Origin: Daedaleopsis sinensis
Taxonomy: Eukaryota > Basidiomycota > Agaricomycetes > Polyporales > Polyporaceae
NCBI GenBank assembly: GCA_033807695.1
Contig: CM066301.1
Span: 3,410,001 to 3,474,000, forward strand
Length of the DNA: 64,000 nucleotides
Direction of reading: 5' to 3'
Part shown: in pieces, positions 20,647 to 31,939 of the stretch
Numbering within the stretch: position 1 is the first letter of the stretch
Layout of the letters: every line of letters begins with the position of its first letter
The notes under the pieces: generated by a model
The model's input: only the letters and a program-made list of their open reading frames with translations
The model's database searches: none
Told to the model about the DNA's origin: nothing
Position numbers and translations under genes: made by a program

Positions 20647-22514
20647 CCTCGAGCGACCAGTGCGATGATGCTAAGCGTTGAGAGCTAGAGGTTACAGTAC
20701 TTATAGGGGTGCGGGGTATAGCTCCGACCCTGGAGATGCTGAGGGGAACCCATGACCTTCCCCCGGGTCAACCCCGCATTTCCGTGTTTCCGAGCCGGAC
20801 CCTGTCCTGGGGTTAGGGCCTCATCAGGGTTACTAAACAGGAAACACCGAGGACCAAGCCGCCAATTCAAGCTTACAAGCTTCATGGTCTCGTATCCAGA
20901 CGTGCGGCTTTATCCCCAAGCTTCTATAGGTTTCTTGATAGTCACCAACACGACGGACAAAGGTCCATGTTCCCCACCAGAACGAGCCTAGAAGCTAGCT
21001 TTGTGACTGGACTCCAGGTCACAACGTTAGATACCAGGCTGGTTCCGGTCCTGAACAAGGCTTACGTCGTATTAGTCCCTTGTTAATGGGGCTTTATTTC
21101 GATTTGTTACAGCCCTGTGATCAGATTCCGGACCCGAACTCGTCTGATAGCTAGAGTTGTGACCAGCAGTCCAGTCACAAGGCTAGCTGCTAGGCTAGTT
21201 CCGGGGGGAGGACATTGCCCATTGCCCGTCGTGCAAGTACTTTGAATCGGGTTGTTCTGTCTTTAGATGAGTTGCTGTTATGCGAGCTAACGTGTCATCT
21301 CGAAGGCATTTCAAATTGTGCTGACCTCAGCCTGTTTATAACGGACTGTCTCTCCATCGTATGCAGTACTGTAGTATCTGCGCTTCAATTGCAATTTAAT
21401 CTAAGGTCTCGTAGCACATCAATACACACTGTGCTAGACCCGTCAATAATTTCTGCAAAGTCAATGGTATTCAAAGGGGTGTTTTGTCCATCCCTGTCTA
21501 TCCCGGTTCCGAGGACGTGACCTGTCGTCTTGATCCTTGCAAGTCCATGTTTGGCTACTTGGAACTCGACGAGGTACCTTCACTAGCGAAAAACGAGAAA
21601 TCGTCTCCCTCTTTCCTCTTTATTGGATGCCGATGAACGATGTGTACTCACAGAATCTGGAATAAGTACTATCGGATCATCCAAGCGCTTGGAGCGGTGC
21701 TAGAGTCTTGCCGTTGATGTCACCATCGCCAGAACGTCTGCAAGCAAGAAGCTCAAACTATCGCATCAGTGTGGATTGGGCGAGATGGTGCACTAGTAGG
21801 TGGTGGTGGTGGTCGCTTACAAGGACTAACAACTCGTTCGGAAAGGCAGGACGAGGATTCCAAGGGCTTCCATGTGATGTTCTTTGACACTTCCCGTTAT
21901 GGAATGAGCGCCCAGTGAGTGTGAAGTGTCAATGGTCCAATCACAGCCGGGCGATGGTCGGAGGACTCACAAGTTGCCTCGAAGTACTTGCTCGCTACCA
22001 CAATATTGATTTCCGCGACAACCAGCATGTTTTGCTGAAGCTTTGCAGCCCGAAGCTGAGGGTCGAAGCATCGAAAACGCGTTTCGTAGCAGAGGGACGA
22101 AGCGACAGAATATACCCACGGACGTAACGGAGTTATCTCGTGTTCTCTACACGGAAGCAAACTCGCGTACGCGCACTCTAAACACACATCCCATGTAAGA
22201 TTCCCCTTTGTACTTCCCGCTAGTCAACTCCAACTCAGAACCTTGCTCGTCCCACTAGAGTCTAGCACGCGGCTAGAAGAGCTTGTCTGATGGCACCCAC
22301 TCCTTCCAATGGGCCATTATCTGTATTTAATGAACTCACGTTCCAGGCGGACAATGGGACTTCCTGCGCGTCCTTCCCAGATATTCTCCCTGTGAGCCTA
22401 TTCTCCCCCTCGCTCTCCTGATTCTACACGGCCTCTCCCTGTGCTAGTGAGCCCATCCCTCGCCTGAGCTGCAGTCTACCGCTATCGGCATCGTGACCTA
22501 CACCCGCTATCACG
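20647..22514. other. 1.9 kb without a recognisable gene; repeat remnants
   Basis: No frame here resembles a protein I know. The part at about 20700-21210 has a repeated, palindrome-rich texture and may be a decayed transposable element. The rest (21210-22500) shows only short frames. The last few hundred bases should hold the promoter of the DUF6593 gene. Confidence 0.45.
20990..21204. repeat. Two diverged direct copies of a about 60-bp hairpin-prone unit
   Basis: Unit 1 (about 20990-21048) and unit 2 (about 21148-21202) share the order TAG..., GTGAC, a CCAG core, TCACAA, AG, AGGCT.GTTCCGG. In each, the GTGAC and GTCAC arms can pair (TTGTGAC with GTCACAA in unit 2), so each copy can form a small hairpin. 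The 100 bases between the copies are not repeated. Confidence 0.6.
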
Positions 22515-23438
22515 ATGCTGCTCAAGCTCACCTCTACGGATATCCGCGATACAGCGCTCGTTGATTGCGCCACGGGGGAAACTTTCTTTCGCACCTCGAC
22601 CTGTCTCCCGGGCCCGTCAAGGTCAACTAGCTCTCTGAGCAGCCGTAGCTGGGCCTGGTCCAACCGGTCTCTGGAGAAGTTACCCGCCTGTGGGCGGCCC
22701 ACGACCACCGTGCTTGATCGGGATGGAGAGATCACTGCTGAGATTGAGTGGGATGGAAACAATGCGTCGGTCATCCGGATAGAGGATGAAGTTTTGCAGG
22801 GCACGACGGAGTTGTTCGATGCTGCCTTCGTCCGAGTGCTGTGAGTGCCTGAAAACTGAAGCTGCTCTCGCCCCTTCGTTCCTGACACCGATATGTCGCA
22901 GTCCAGACGAGACCTTCCTCCCGACGCGCATGGAGTACACATGGCGTATAACTCCGGGGAGCCTGACGGTCCGTGCTGCGTTTCCTCAATCATTCTGTTG
23001 TAGTAGGATGACTGACCCGTTGTTTGCTTCTACTGATAGCTCCTCGATGATGATGATGCTGTGATAGGCCGACTCTACTCCGACTGCGCGTTTGTGAACG
23101 GCCGCCCCGCCCCCACACTACAGCCGGGCAAAGGACAAGACTATCTGGAACTGGAGAAGCTACCCTCGGACGAGCTACACGAAGTCATCGGTATGTACTT
23201 CCGAAATTGCCGAGGCGGCTATGGGGCGCTCAAAGTCGACTCACAACACTCATATATCTTACTAGTCACATTCCTCCTCGTCTCCACACTCCGAGAACGA
23301 CTGTACTCGGTTACCAAATACGTTTATGGCCAGCGCAGACGGCCATTGGACAGAATACGCCTGCATGCCGCCCGAAGTTTTGCGAACCTCCAGGACAGCT
23401 TCCGGCGGACCGTAACTCCTGCGATATCACAGCTCTAG
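22515..23438 (+). CDS. DUF6593-family protein
   Basis: Four exons (about 22515-22841, 22903-22972, 23040-23190 and 23265-23438) join to about 240 residues. The opening MLLKLTSTDIRDTALVDCAT, the middle LDRDGEITAEIEWDG, then VRVLPDETFLPTRMEYTW and DELHEVIVTFLLVSTLRERL follow the pattern of the DUF6593 family: an N-terminal 'DIRNT.LVD' strand, an 'IEW' strand in the middle, and a C-terminal 'VTF.YVE.LR' strand. These are small soluble beta-rich proteins, very common in Agaricomycetes, of unknown function. A Ser/Arg-rich stretch at about residues 35-60 is atypical and might hide an unspliced intron. The Asp run LLDDDD sits right at the third exon's start. Confidence 0.72.
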
Positions 23439-24587
23439 ACTGCTCGTATCTCCACTCGTCATCGATCAAGCAACTTACCGATACCTCTCATACCCGCATT
23501 TACCTTCCCTCCGCATCCACAATCTGCGCATCATCAACACGTTCGCTTCTCGCTTTCCGCTCTCCTTGTTATAGTGCTGTCTACTACATCCTTCGATCTA
23601 TGTGCACATGTCCTTGTCGCTCTTTCACCTTCTATCCGCTTTCACCTTCTATCCGCTTTCCTCGTTTCTAGCTCTCAATTCGTTTAGGCGACGTTCTAGA
23701 TCTTCTAGGGTCCCGCCATGTCACACTGCCGTGTTATACACTGGCACGGAACAGGTGACTTATCGCAGTTCGTGTATTGCTCTGGTCGCCATCACATCCC
23801 AGTTGTACTACTATGATGGATTTTTATGACATCTGGCTCGCTCGTAACTGGGCTCTCGATGACTGATTCAAGAACAAGGGCCACTGTCAAGTTTTCTCGC
23901 TGGATCAAAACGAGCATCAAGATTCAAGTGCAGCCTTTCAGTGACCCACAGACAGCTGTACCACAGAAAAAGCAACCAATTTATTGGCTTTTCTTCCACA
24001 GGATGAGCGCTCATCGGTGCGGCCGGGAGCGACGAGGAGCGGTGTGAGGCGTCGGAGATCGTGTAGTCGCAAAGCGTTGCGGAGCGTTGTCGAAAGGCTG
24101 GGCTGAGTGACTCGAGCCTGCTGGGCCTTCAAGTTGTGCACAAGGGAAAGTTAACCTAGTAGACAGTACTAGCTTTTCTTCTGCAGGAAGTCAGGCCCTT
24201 TCCAAGATTTTTAGCGGGGAAATGGTTACCTGCTGCGTAGATGTTCGTCCCAATTTCCGAGTCTTTCGTCGAGCAGGTTACAGTCTTGCGACGCAGAAAA
24301 GGTAAACATTTCAATGCTCTTTGTGAGAGACTAATTTAACTGATGTAATAACTTGAAGCATCTAACCGGTTACTTACTCGCCGCCTTTTGGGCTGAAAGC
24401 AACTCATTGCCTCGTCACAACGTTCTGCCACTTTTCTATTGGGTAGAAATGTCTTGCATCGTTGGCAGAAAGTGTTTTTGTTTCCTCCTCCAAAACCGGG
24501 GCTGTATGGGTGACTACGCGTGGCGCTTTTTCTGTGCCTACCGAAAAAAATTCGGGCTTGCCTGCCGTGGTGGTCAGGGTGTACGTA
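23439..24587. other. Intergenic, no gene seen
   Basis: Contains a 17-base direct repeat (caccttctatccgcttt) near 23626-23660 and T/C-rich sequence just after the DUF6593 gene. Minus-strand reading of 24404-24587 looks weakly coding (see the finding on the transposon target), but no family is recognised. Confidence 0.4.
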
Positions 24588-24595
24588 CCAGGACC

Positions 24596-25166
24596 TACTA
24601 TCATGTACGGGGTTTTGCAAAATTGCAAAATTTGACAAATCCGTGCTACTCCCCCGTCCCTTCACAGATTACGATACAATATTTGCAGGTACAATCTACA
24701 GTATGTCTCTGCACTATATGTCTACACAGAGTGAGCAGAATGGAAGGGAGGAGGGCGGACGAAGGGGTAACATTTGTATACACCCCCCTGTCACGCCATC
24801 AATCGAGAGATCCCTCGATGTACACCAAGCGTTGGACCGTATGTTTTTGCCTGTGAGGTACTGAGGATGCTACATACGCGTTTGAGACACCCGATTCTCT
24901 CAGAAAAATGTTTGCCATGACATAGTCAAGTTAGAATGTGCAATTTGGGCGCTGTTTGCACAGTGGTGCAAAGTATGCATTTCTCGGGCGCGTAAATTCT
25001 TACTTCCGTTGTGTTCGCAATTCTTATGCTACGTCCATCAAACTTCATAAAAGTGTTCCTTGATGCATTCGATATATACGTACCAAAAGTTGATTTTGTG
25101 CACCCCCATTTGAAGGAGAGACGGAAGTTGCAAAATAAATTTTGCAAAACCCCGTACATGATAGTA
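24596..25166. mobile_element. Non-autonomous hAT-like miniature element, 571 bp
   Basis: The 29 bases at 24596-24624 (TACTATCATGTACGGGGTTT...) return exactly as reverse complement at 25138-25166, and similar TTGCAAAAT words continue inward on both sides. The element is flanked by a perfect 8-bp direct repeat CCAGGACC (24588-24595 and 25167-25174). An 8-bp target duplication with short inverted ends is the mark of hAT-superfamily transposons. There is no transposase frame, so it depends on a copy elsewhere. Perfect ends and a perfect duplication suggest a fairly recent insertion. Confidence 0.85.
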
Positions 25167-25174
25167 CCAGGACC

Positions 25175-26021
25175 CAACCAGGACCTTCCATTGCCAACGA
25201 ATCGGAGGATTATGCAAGAGACACAGCCACCGCTCATGCCAGTGCGGCAGTGCAGCCTGGAGGCACTGCCTGGCACTGCTCTCAGCAAGCCTCCTCGAGC
25301 CTCCTCGCCGCTCATCCACATCCACCACGACCGTGCATGCACTATTTGGTACAGCTCGTTATCGATGCGAATACCATTAATGTGGACGAGCGATGACTCC
25401 CCGAACCACATCTGATGAGTTCCATGCACCTCTTGACATTTAACTCCCGTGACTCATACAAATCTACCACTTACCCAGATACTACTAAGTACTTAGGTAC
25501 CGGTGTGCGTCCATCTGTAGCTCAGTCACGCATCGATGGCGTCTTCAGACACTGCCTGTATCGCACCGCGGAGTTAGTACTCGACTGTCAGTGTCTACTG
25601 GGAATGTTCCTCTCGTAGCACCGCTTCCGCCTCCGTCTCAGCTCAGGTCAAACACACCTTGTCCGCTACGCGAGTCTGTCAATTTTAGTTCATGTCCGAG
25701 CCTGTCCCGGCCGAGCTCGTATTTGCATCTGCCCCATGGCTAACGCCCTTCGTGCGCTCCCATCGGTGACTCCGATGCGGCGTTGTAGATGTCCAGTTTC
25801 AGATTTCACCGGCTCATCGCCTCCTGCCCCTCGAGTCGTAACTGGGATCCGGACATGTCGTCCATCCTGCATGTATATAACCCTCCATTTTGTCGGAGGC
25901 GAATGCCATCATCAGCCACCGCCCCTCCTCAGCCGACTTGAATCGACCGGTGCTCCCATCGCGCTTCGCGGACTAGTCATATAGCAACATCCTCACCCAC
26001 CTGTTTGGTACTCCTCCTGCA
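25175..26021. other. Intergenic; promoter of the aminotransferase
   Basis: No gene seen. A TATA box (tatataa) at 25874-25880 lies about 140 bases before the aminotransferase ATG and is its likely promoter. The minus strand of 25175-25430 has an open frame that becomes relevant only with the transposon removed (see findings). Confidence 0.5.
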
Positions 26022-27631
26022 ATGTCTCTTGCCTCTTCGAGTATGGCGACCCCTGTCGACCTGACCCATCACCTCTCCACCGAGGCTCGCCAGCGGAAAC
26101 ACAATCCCATGAAGGCAATATGGAAACTTACCCGGCGTAAACCCAACATGGTTTCGCTTGCCAACGGTTTGTAGATCGACTACTCCTCTCGTATGGTTAA
26201 GGCTCATCGTTGTTTTGCAGGCGATCCTCACTACTCACTGTACCCGATCCGTAGAATCGAGTATGAGATGGCGTCCGTCGCGGAGGACGACCCGGTCGCG
26301 ACCTGGAGAAGAGACGGTCCGCTTGCTCCCTCCCACAAGCTTGTGTCGTCCGCGCACGAGCCATGCGCACTCCCCATTCAAACAGGCATGCAGTACAGCC
26401 ACGGCGCAGGCCTCCCCGATGCACAACGCGTCGTGACAGAAATCACCAACTTCTATCACTCCCCTCCCGACCACCTCTGCACGCTCAACCTCGGCAACTC
26501 CGATGGTATCACCAAATGCTTCCGGCTGCTGGGCGAGCCCGGTGACCACTTCATCGCCGACGAGTTCTCATTCAGCTCGATGACCAACGCCCCGCTCTCG
26601 CAGGGCATCAAGTGGGTAGGCGTCAAGATGGACGACGGCGGGATGATCCCCGAGGAGCTCGAGCGCGTCCTCGCCACCTGGGACCCCGCGCGCGGCCGCC
26701 GCCCACACGTCCTCTACCTCGTCCCCTGCGGCCAGAACCCGACGGGCTCGACGCTCAGCCTCGCCCGCCGCCAGCAGATCTACGCGCTCGCGCAGCGCTT
26801 CGACCTGATGATCATCGAGGACGACCCGTACTACTTTCTGCAGTACGACGCGCCCGCGTGCGCGACGACCGCGCCCTCGACGCCCTTCGCGCGCTCCCTG
26901 CTCTCGCTCGACACCGACGGCCGCGTGCTGCGGATCGACAGCTTCTCCAAGGTGTTCGCGCCCGGCATGCGCCTCGGCTGGATCACGTCCAGCGCGCTCT
27001 TCCACGACGCGCTCGTCGCCTACACGGACTCCTCGACCATGCACCCGCACGGCTTCGGGCAGATGCTCATCACCGAGCTCCTCGCCCCGCACGGCTGGCA
27101 GCTCGCCGGGCTCGACCGCTGGGTGCGTTCCCTCCGCGCCGAGTACCACCGCCGGCGCGCGTTCTTCCTCGCGCTCTTTGCCCGCGAGGTCGCCCCGACC
27201 GCGCTCGCGCGCGCGGAGCCCCCCGAGGCGGGCATGTTCGTCTGGATCCGCGTTGAGATCGAGCGCCACCCGCGCTTCCGTGGTGACCTCCGCCTGCTCG
27301 GCGGGGACCCCAAGGGCCCGCGCACGAACGTCTCGGAGCTCATGGCGGAGCTCTTCGAGCGCTGCCTCGACGGCGGGCTCGTCATCATGCCCGCGTCGAT
27401 ATTCGCGCTGTCTGCGGACCCGAAGTTCGACGATATGGAGGATCCGGTGGAAGACGTGAGTGCAGTCTGCTTGATCGTTCTGCGTTTGTGGCCTATGCTG
27501 AACGGATTCGCATCTTGCAGCGCGTCAACTACCTCCGCGCGACGTTTGCGGGCACTGAGGAGGCGATGGAGCAGGGCCTCACGATTCTCGGACAGGTGCT
27601 CCGAGAGTTCTTCGCGGAAGAGCAAAAGTAG
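26022..27631 (+). CDS. Aro8-type PLP aminotransferase (aromatic / 2-aminoadipate)
   Basis: Fold-type I pyridoxal-phosphate enzyme of the Aro8/kynurenine aminotransferase II group, which transaminates aromatic amino acids and/or 2-aminoadipate in lysine synthesis. Three exons: 26022-26166, 26221-27455 and 27521-27631. The N terminus (DLTHHLSTEARQRKHNPMKA) and NMVSLANGDPHYSLYPI match the family's opening where the N-terminal arm closes over the substrate. Seen motifs: TLNLGNSDGITKCFRLL, LYLVPCGQNPTGSTLS, IIEDDPYYFLQ, the Schiff-base lysine in RIDSFSKVFAPGMRLGW, and EAGMFVWIR. It ends RVNYLRATFAGTEEAMEQGL...EEQK. Length about 496 residues, normal for the group. Codon third positions are very GC-rich in the middle exon, which also produces long but meaningless frames on the opposite strand. 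Exact substrate cannot be read from sequence. Confidence 0.93.
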
Positions 27632-27958
27632 GATGCCTCAGTTCGTTTCTCATCTCTCATCTCCCCACTCTCGACACTGTAGCCATAGTTCCCTCTATCC
27701 TGGACGTTGTTTGACGGATCCTGCACGCCATTATCATTATTACTCGCAACGTTTCGGGAAACTGTCTCTGTCTACAATTAAATAATACACTCCTAATAGA
27801 CAACATTGTGGAACACTTCGAAAAGACCAACCGCTGCGAAAAGACCAACCGCTGCGAATAAAAGACTAGCGATAGCATAATTTAAATTACAACCACCCAT
27901 CCGCATACATGCAACTGCGAGCATCAGAGGTCTCGCAACATGTTTCCAACCTACCCGC
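27632..27958. other. Convergent 3' region with a short tandem repeat
   Basis: The aminotransferase (plus) and CTF18 (minus) end toward each other. An 18-base unit (gaaaagaccaaccgctgc) occurs twice in tandem at 27820-27855. Nothing else is seen. Confidence 0.6.
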
Positions 27959-30900
27959 CTACAAGAACGCAGAGACTTTGACAGGCTTGCGGACAGCCGC
28001 AGAGTTCCCTTCATTGAACTTGTACGCCACGCGATACGGCTTGACCTTCGGACCGTCGTTGTCGGGCTTGTCCTTAGACACGATCGGTCTCCCGAAGAAG
28101 TCGACGGCAACCTAAGCACGTCGGAGGACCCGCACAGTCAATAAGCGCAAGCGACAGAGAACGAAGCGTGCATGCGGACCTTTTCTTCGGGCTTGTCATC
28201 CGTGCGCGCTCGCTTCGCTGCGGGCTGCACCTCTTCTGTCTCCGGCTTGTTGCGGCTGTCGGGCAGCACATGGAACCATAGTCAGTCCGCGTCGGCGACA
28301 CACTTGAAACGCGCGCCACTCACCCTGCACCGAAGAAGGCGGCCTTACCGGTCTTGCTCTTCTCCGTACTATCGGCGTGGCGGGCAATGACCTGCGCATC
28401 GATCTGCACGCGTCCATGTCTCGTTAGCACTGCGTCCTGCGGGCTGGATAGCCGGATGGAGATGCTCACCTCTGCTGCGACCAAATGGCGTACAGCGTAC
28501 CGCGAGACCGCGATGTCCGCCGCGCGCTTGCCGTCATATGTGACAAACACATCGATGGGCGGGTCGAGCCTGTACACGAGCTGTCCCTCCTCTGTCCTCT
28601 CCTGAATGAAGCGTAGTTCGAGCGTCGCCATGATGTTGACCAGCCTCTCGAGCAGAGCCTTCTCGGCAGGCCGTATGACTTGCCTGTTCACCGGCCGCAG
28701 GGGCGGGGAGATGATCCTGTTCATGTACGGCGCAATCTCTAGCCGCATGATCTGGTCGCTCACTAGATGCCTGTAATCGCCTGCACTCCGAGAAGCTGCC
28801 GTGCGCAGACACCGCGCGAAGGACTTGTAGATCTCGTCGTTCATCTTTGTTTGCGTATAATGCTGGATGCGTGGCTCCAGGTGTCAAGGCTGGGTTTAGG
28901 ATCGAGGAGTAATCGATACACACCTCCCAGTCTGCCTTGGGCCGTTCGACCTTCGGACCTCCGCGATCTTGAAACAGGGGGAAGAAGGCAACAAGGGGAT
29001 AGGAGAGGTACGGCATGAGCGCATACTCGCGCTCAGCCCGCATCGCGCCCGTCATCGCATCCCATATGCAAAGCCATTGCGTGCCCTTGAGGTAGCGAGC
29101 AAATGTGGCGTCATGCTTATGCAGATTGGCATAGTGCTCGAAACATCCTGTGCACATCCGTGAACACGCAGCCCACAGCGAGAACGTGGTTGAATACGCA
29201 CCAATGGCGACCTTGTCAATGGAGTCGCAGCCCTCGACCTCACGACTGAGCCTCGAGACATATCGCTGATCCTGATCTGACACTCCTTGCTCTTTCGCGC
29301 GTTTCCGTGACAATGGCGCGAAGAGGTCGTTGAGGATTGTCATCTGGGACACTTCCGCCTCCTTCATACCCTGTGTTGCGGTCCGTACAATAGACTCGGT
29401 GACATCCTTGTTTCGCGCCTTGAGCAACTGCAGAGTGTTGAGGCAGCCTCGAAAGTCTCCCTGTGCTGCACCAACGAGTGTTGAGAGTGCACGGGAGTCT
29501 GTCTTCATCCCTTCCCGTTCGCAGATCTCACGTAACCGACGAATGAGGTGTAGATCATTCGGTCTGGAGAAGCGCACTATTCGCGCATGCTGCCGAAGCT
29601 TGGTGAGCGATGATGCATAGAGATCATTGCATATGCAAATGATTGGTCGAAGAAGTGGACGAGCAGCCTGGGGATCTTGTTTCCGTCCTATACACAAGCC
29701 AATCCGATGAGGCAATGTGTTTAGGAATAGCAGTAGAGAGCCTACCTTTCTTCTTGGGTTTGTCTTGGGTGAGTTGAATTAGTTTGTGGATGAATCCGCC
29801 TGACTGTCCCAGAAAAATCAGATTACACTGGTTGGCGCATGGTTAACAGCACGCACACTATCAGAACCTCCTGTCGCGCCATCAATCTCGTCGATAACGA
29901 CAAGGGTAGGTCTAGAGCTACCAATCTTCGAACCACTCTCTGTTGCAGGTCGTATCCGATCGTCTACCACGTCCGCGGAACGTGCATCGCTTGCGTTGAT
30001 TTCGAACACGCTGTATCCCGCATGTTGTGCCACAATATGTGCAAGAGTGGTCTTCCCTAGGCCAGGGGGTCCGGACAGTAACAACAGCTAGCACCCACAA
30101 TTGCACAAGTCAACCAAGGTACACCCTCAACCATAAATTGAGCGCACCTTCTCTGGCGGTCGTTTCCACTGGTCTAAATTCTCGCCGTCGACATCTTCTC
30201 TGGCGCGTTTCTTGCCTCGATTCTTGTTCTTGCCAAAGACGCAACAATCCCATTCTTTCACCCATGCAAGGACTTCACGGTGTACGCGATCGTCACCAAG
30301 GAGCTCCGTGAACTTTTGTGGACGGTAACGGTCAACCCACATAGAGTTGTTAGTGGAAGAGCTCTGTTGCAGGGGTTTCTGTAACGGTTGCTGTTCTCTA
30401 AGCAAAGCGTCAATGCGTATAGCGAACGAGGGGAGAATGAACGCACTCGACTACTAGCTTCGCCGCCATGGTCGAGGAGAGGTCATCCAGCATCTTATGT
30501 ATGGGTACATCAAGGAGATTTCTGACTTGCGTCTCCTTCCGTTGTAACCTCTATTACGTCCATGTATTGTTCTAGCTTCCAGCCTGACTGGTACAGAGAA
30601 CCGCGCTCACCGTAGACGACGTGGCTAATCCTCGACGGGGTTTGCGAGAGAAATAGACGGTCGAACCGTCAAAAGTGGTAGTAGTCAAGAGCTTCGAGGA
30701 GGAGGCCACTGGATTGAGGGACGCGACCTGCGCTGTATATGACTTGAGCAAGTCTGCAACGTCTGAAATGTCCCTGTCTATATAGGATGTCAGTGCATGC
30801 AGATAGAACAAACCACCTCACGTTTCACCTTGCGCATGGTGCTGCACGTCTTCTATCGAGTGTGACACCGATATCGTTTCCGCAGATAACAAAGGCGCGG

Positions 30901-31164
30901 CTTTGCATGGGGAAATTCCGCGGTAGGATCAAACATCGGGATGAAGCACATACAGGACGTGAACATACCACCAAACGCGTCAGAACCTCCTAGATCAGCT
31001 GTCTCCCTATTCACAGGTTCCTCTGAGGATGATACATCTTGGAGCAGAAGTCCGGTAGGTAAGAATGCGTCCTCAGTTGCCTGGTCGGTGCTGGGATCCG
31101 TAGTCGCGTCCAGATCTGCGGAAAAGAGCAAACTGCTTGGCTGGCCAAACTCTACGGCAGCCAT
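27959..31164 (-). CDS. CTF18: CTF18, clamp-loader (RFC-like) ATPase subunit
   Basis: Large subunit of the alternative replication factor C that loads PCNA for sister-chromatid cohesion and the S-phase checkpoint. The start ATG at 31164 gives MAAVEFGQPSSLLFS. Order of motifs: LWVDRYRPQKFTELLGDDRV (family N-terminal RFC box) followed by LAWVKEWDCCVFGK and a basic linker; Walker A LLSGPPGLGKTTLAHI; then VFEINASDAR; Walker B LVVIDEIDGA; PIICICNDLYASSL; SRPNDLHLIRRLREICEREG; RGCLNTLQLLK. A long C-terminal region follows (FGRPIV..., ending KFNEGNSAAVRKPVKV then SAFL), the tail that in CTF18 binds Dcc1-Ctf8 and polymerase epsilon. Several introns, most about 50-60 bases; borders in 30400-31000 are approximate. 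DEID replaces the more usual DEAD/DECD of RFC subunits, which is normal for CTF18. Confidence 0.92.
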
Positions 31165-31939
31165 TGTCAAAGCAGTACAGTCGCGCAGTGAGCAATTGGC
31201 AGAGACTCAGAGGACAGAAGCACAAGGAACACTAGTCAAGCAGCGTTGAAACCGGACGCGTCGTGGATGAGCGTGTTGCCGCGACTGGGCTCGACGCGTC
31301 TGTGGCTGTCAGTTCAAGCGGCGCTGCAATACGCGTACCATACCGGCCCCTACCGGCCCGCGTGCTGTATTCCTGGACACGAAAGTAGTCCAGGTCTCGT
31401 CAGACCGGCTCTTGCCAGTACGACCAGGCTGCAGCTGCATCCGAGTCTATACGCGACGGTCCTACTCTGGGGTCTCCCAACCTCTACTACTACCCAAGCG
31501 CCATCAAGCTCTACTCTTTTAAGCACCGATAGCAGCATCGGATCCACTCGGACGGCGACCACTGGCCTGCACATCTGCGGCGTGTGCCTGAGAGGTCGGA
31601 AATACACGCAGAATTCGCAATTCAGCAGCTTCGCCGTTGACGTTGCACAGCAAAGTGAAGTCAAGAAGAGTCATATCAAGAATTTGACGAAACAACGGGG
31701 ACGGCCGTCCGAACGCATGAGGCCGTCACGGTATTCCAACCATCTGCGCACTCACCCGGCGATGAGTCTGAGCGGCAGTGAGCAACGGCTTACACATGCT
31801 GGAACCCGTAGCCATCCACGGCCGACGTTTATAAGGACGAACTCGAGCTCGACTGCTTCTACAGCGTTCGCGATAATTGCTCTCCTCACGCTCTTTCAGC
31901 CCATACCCCACATTCTTCCTTCGCACCCACACGCTCAAC
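31165..31939. promoter_or_regulatory. Divergent promoter region, CTF18 / secreted protein 1
   Basis: 775 bases between two divergent starts. A TATA-like box (tttataagg) at 31828-31836 lies about 110 bases before the secreted-protein ATG, and a CT-rich leader with CTCACGCTCTTTCAGCCCA precedes the start. The same TATA spacing and leader word are found before the paralogue at 37058. A long plus-strand frame here (31246-32061) runs through the leader in the wrong frame and is not a gene. Confidence 0.6.

Noticed and set aside
26568..27269. Long frames opposite and beside the aminotransferase exon
   Set aside because: Arg/Ala-rich shadows in a region where one frame carries all aminotransferase motifs, including the Schiff-base lysine.
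27820..27855. CRISPR-like or satellite array
   Set aside because: Only two copies of an 18-base unit in a 3' flank; no spacers, and the genome is eukaryotic.
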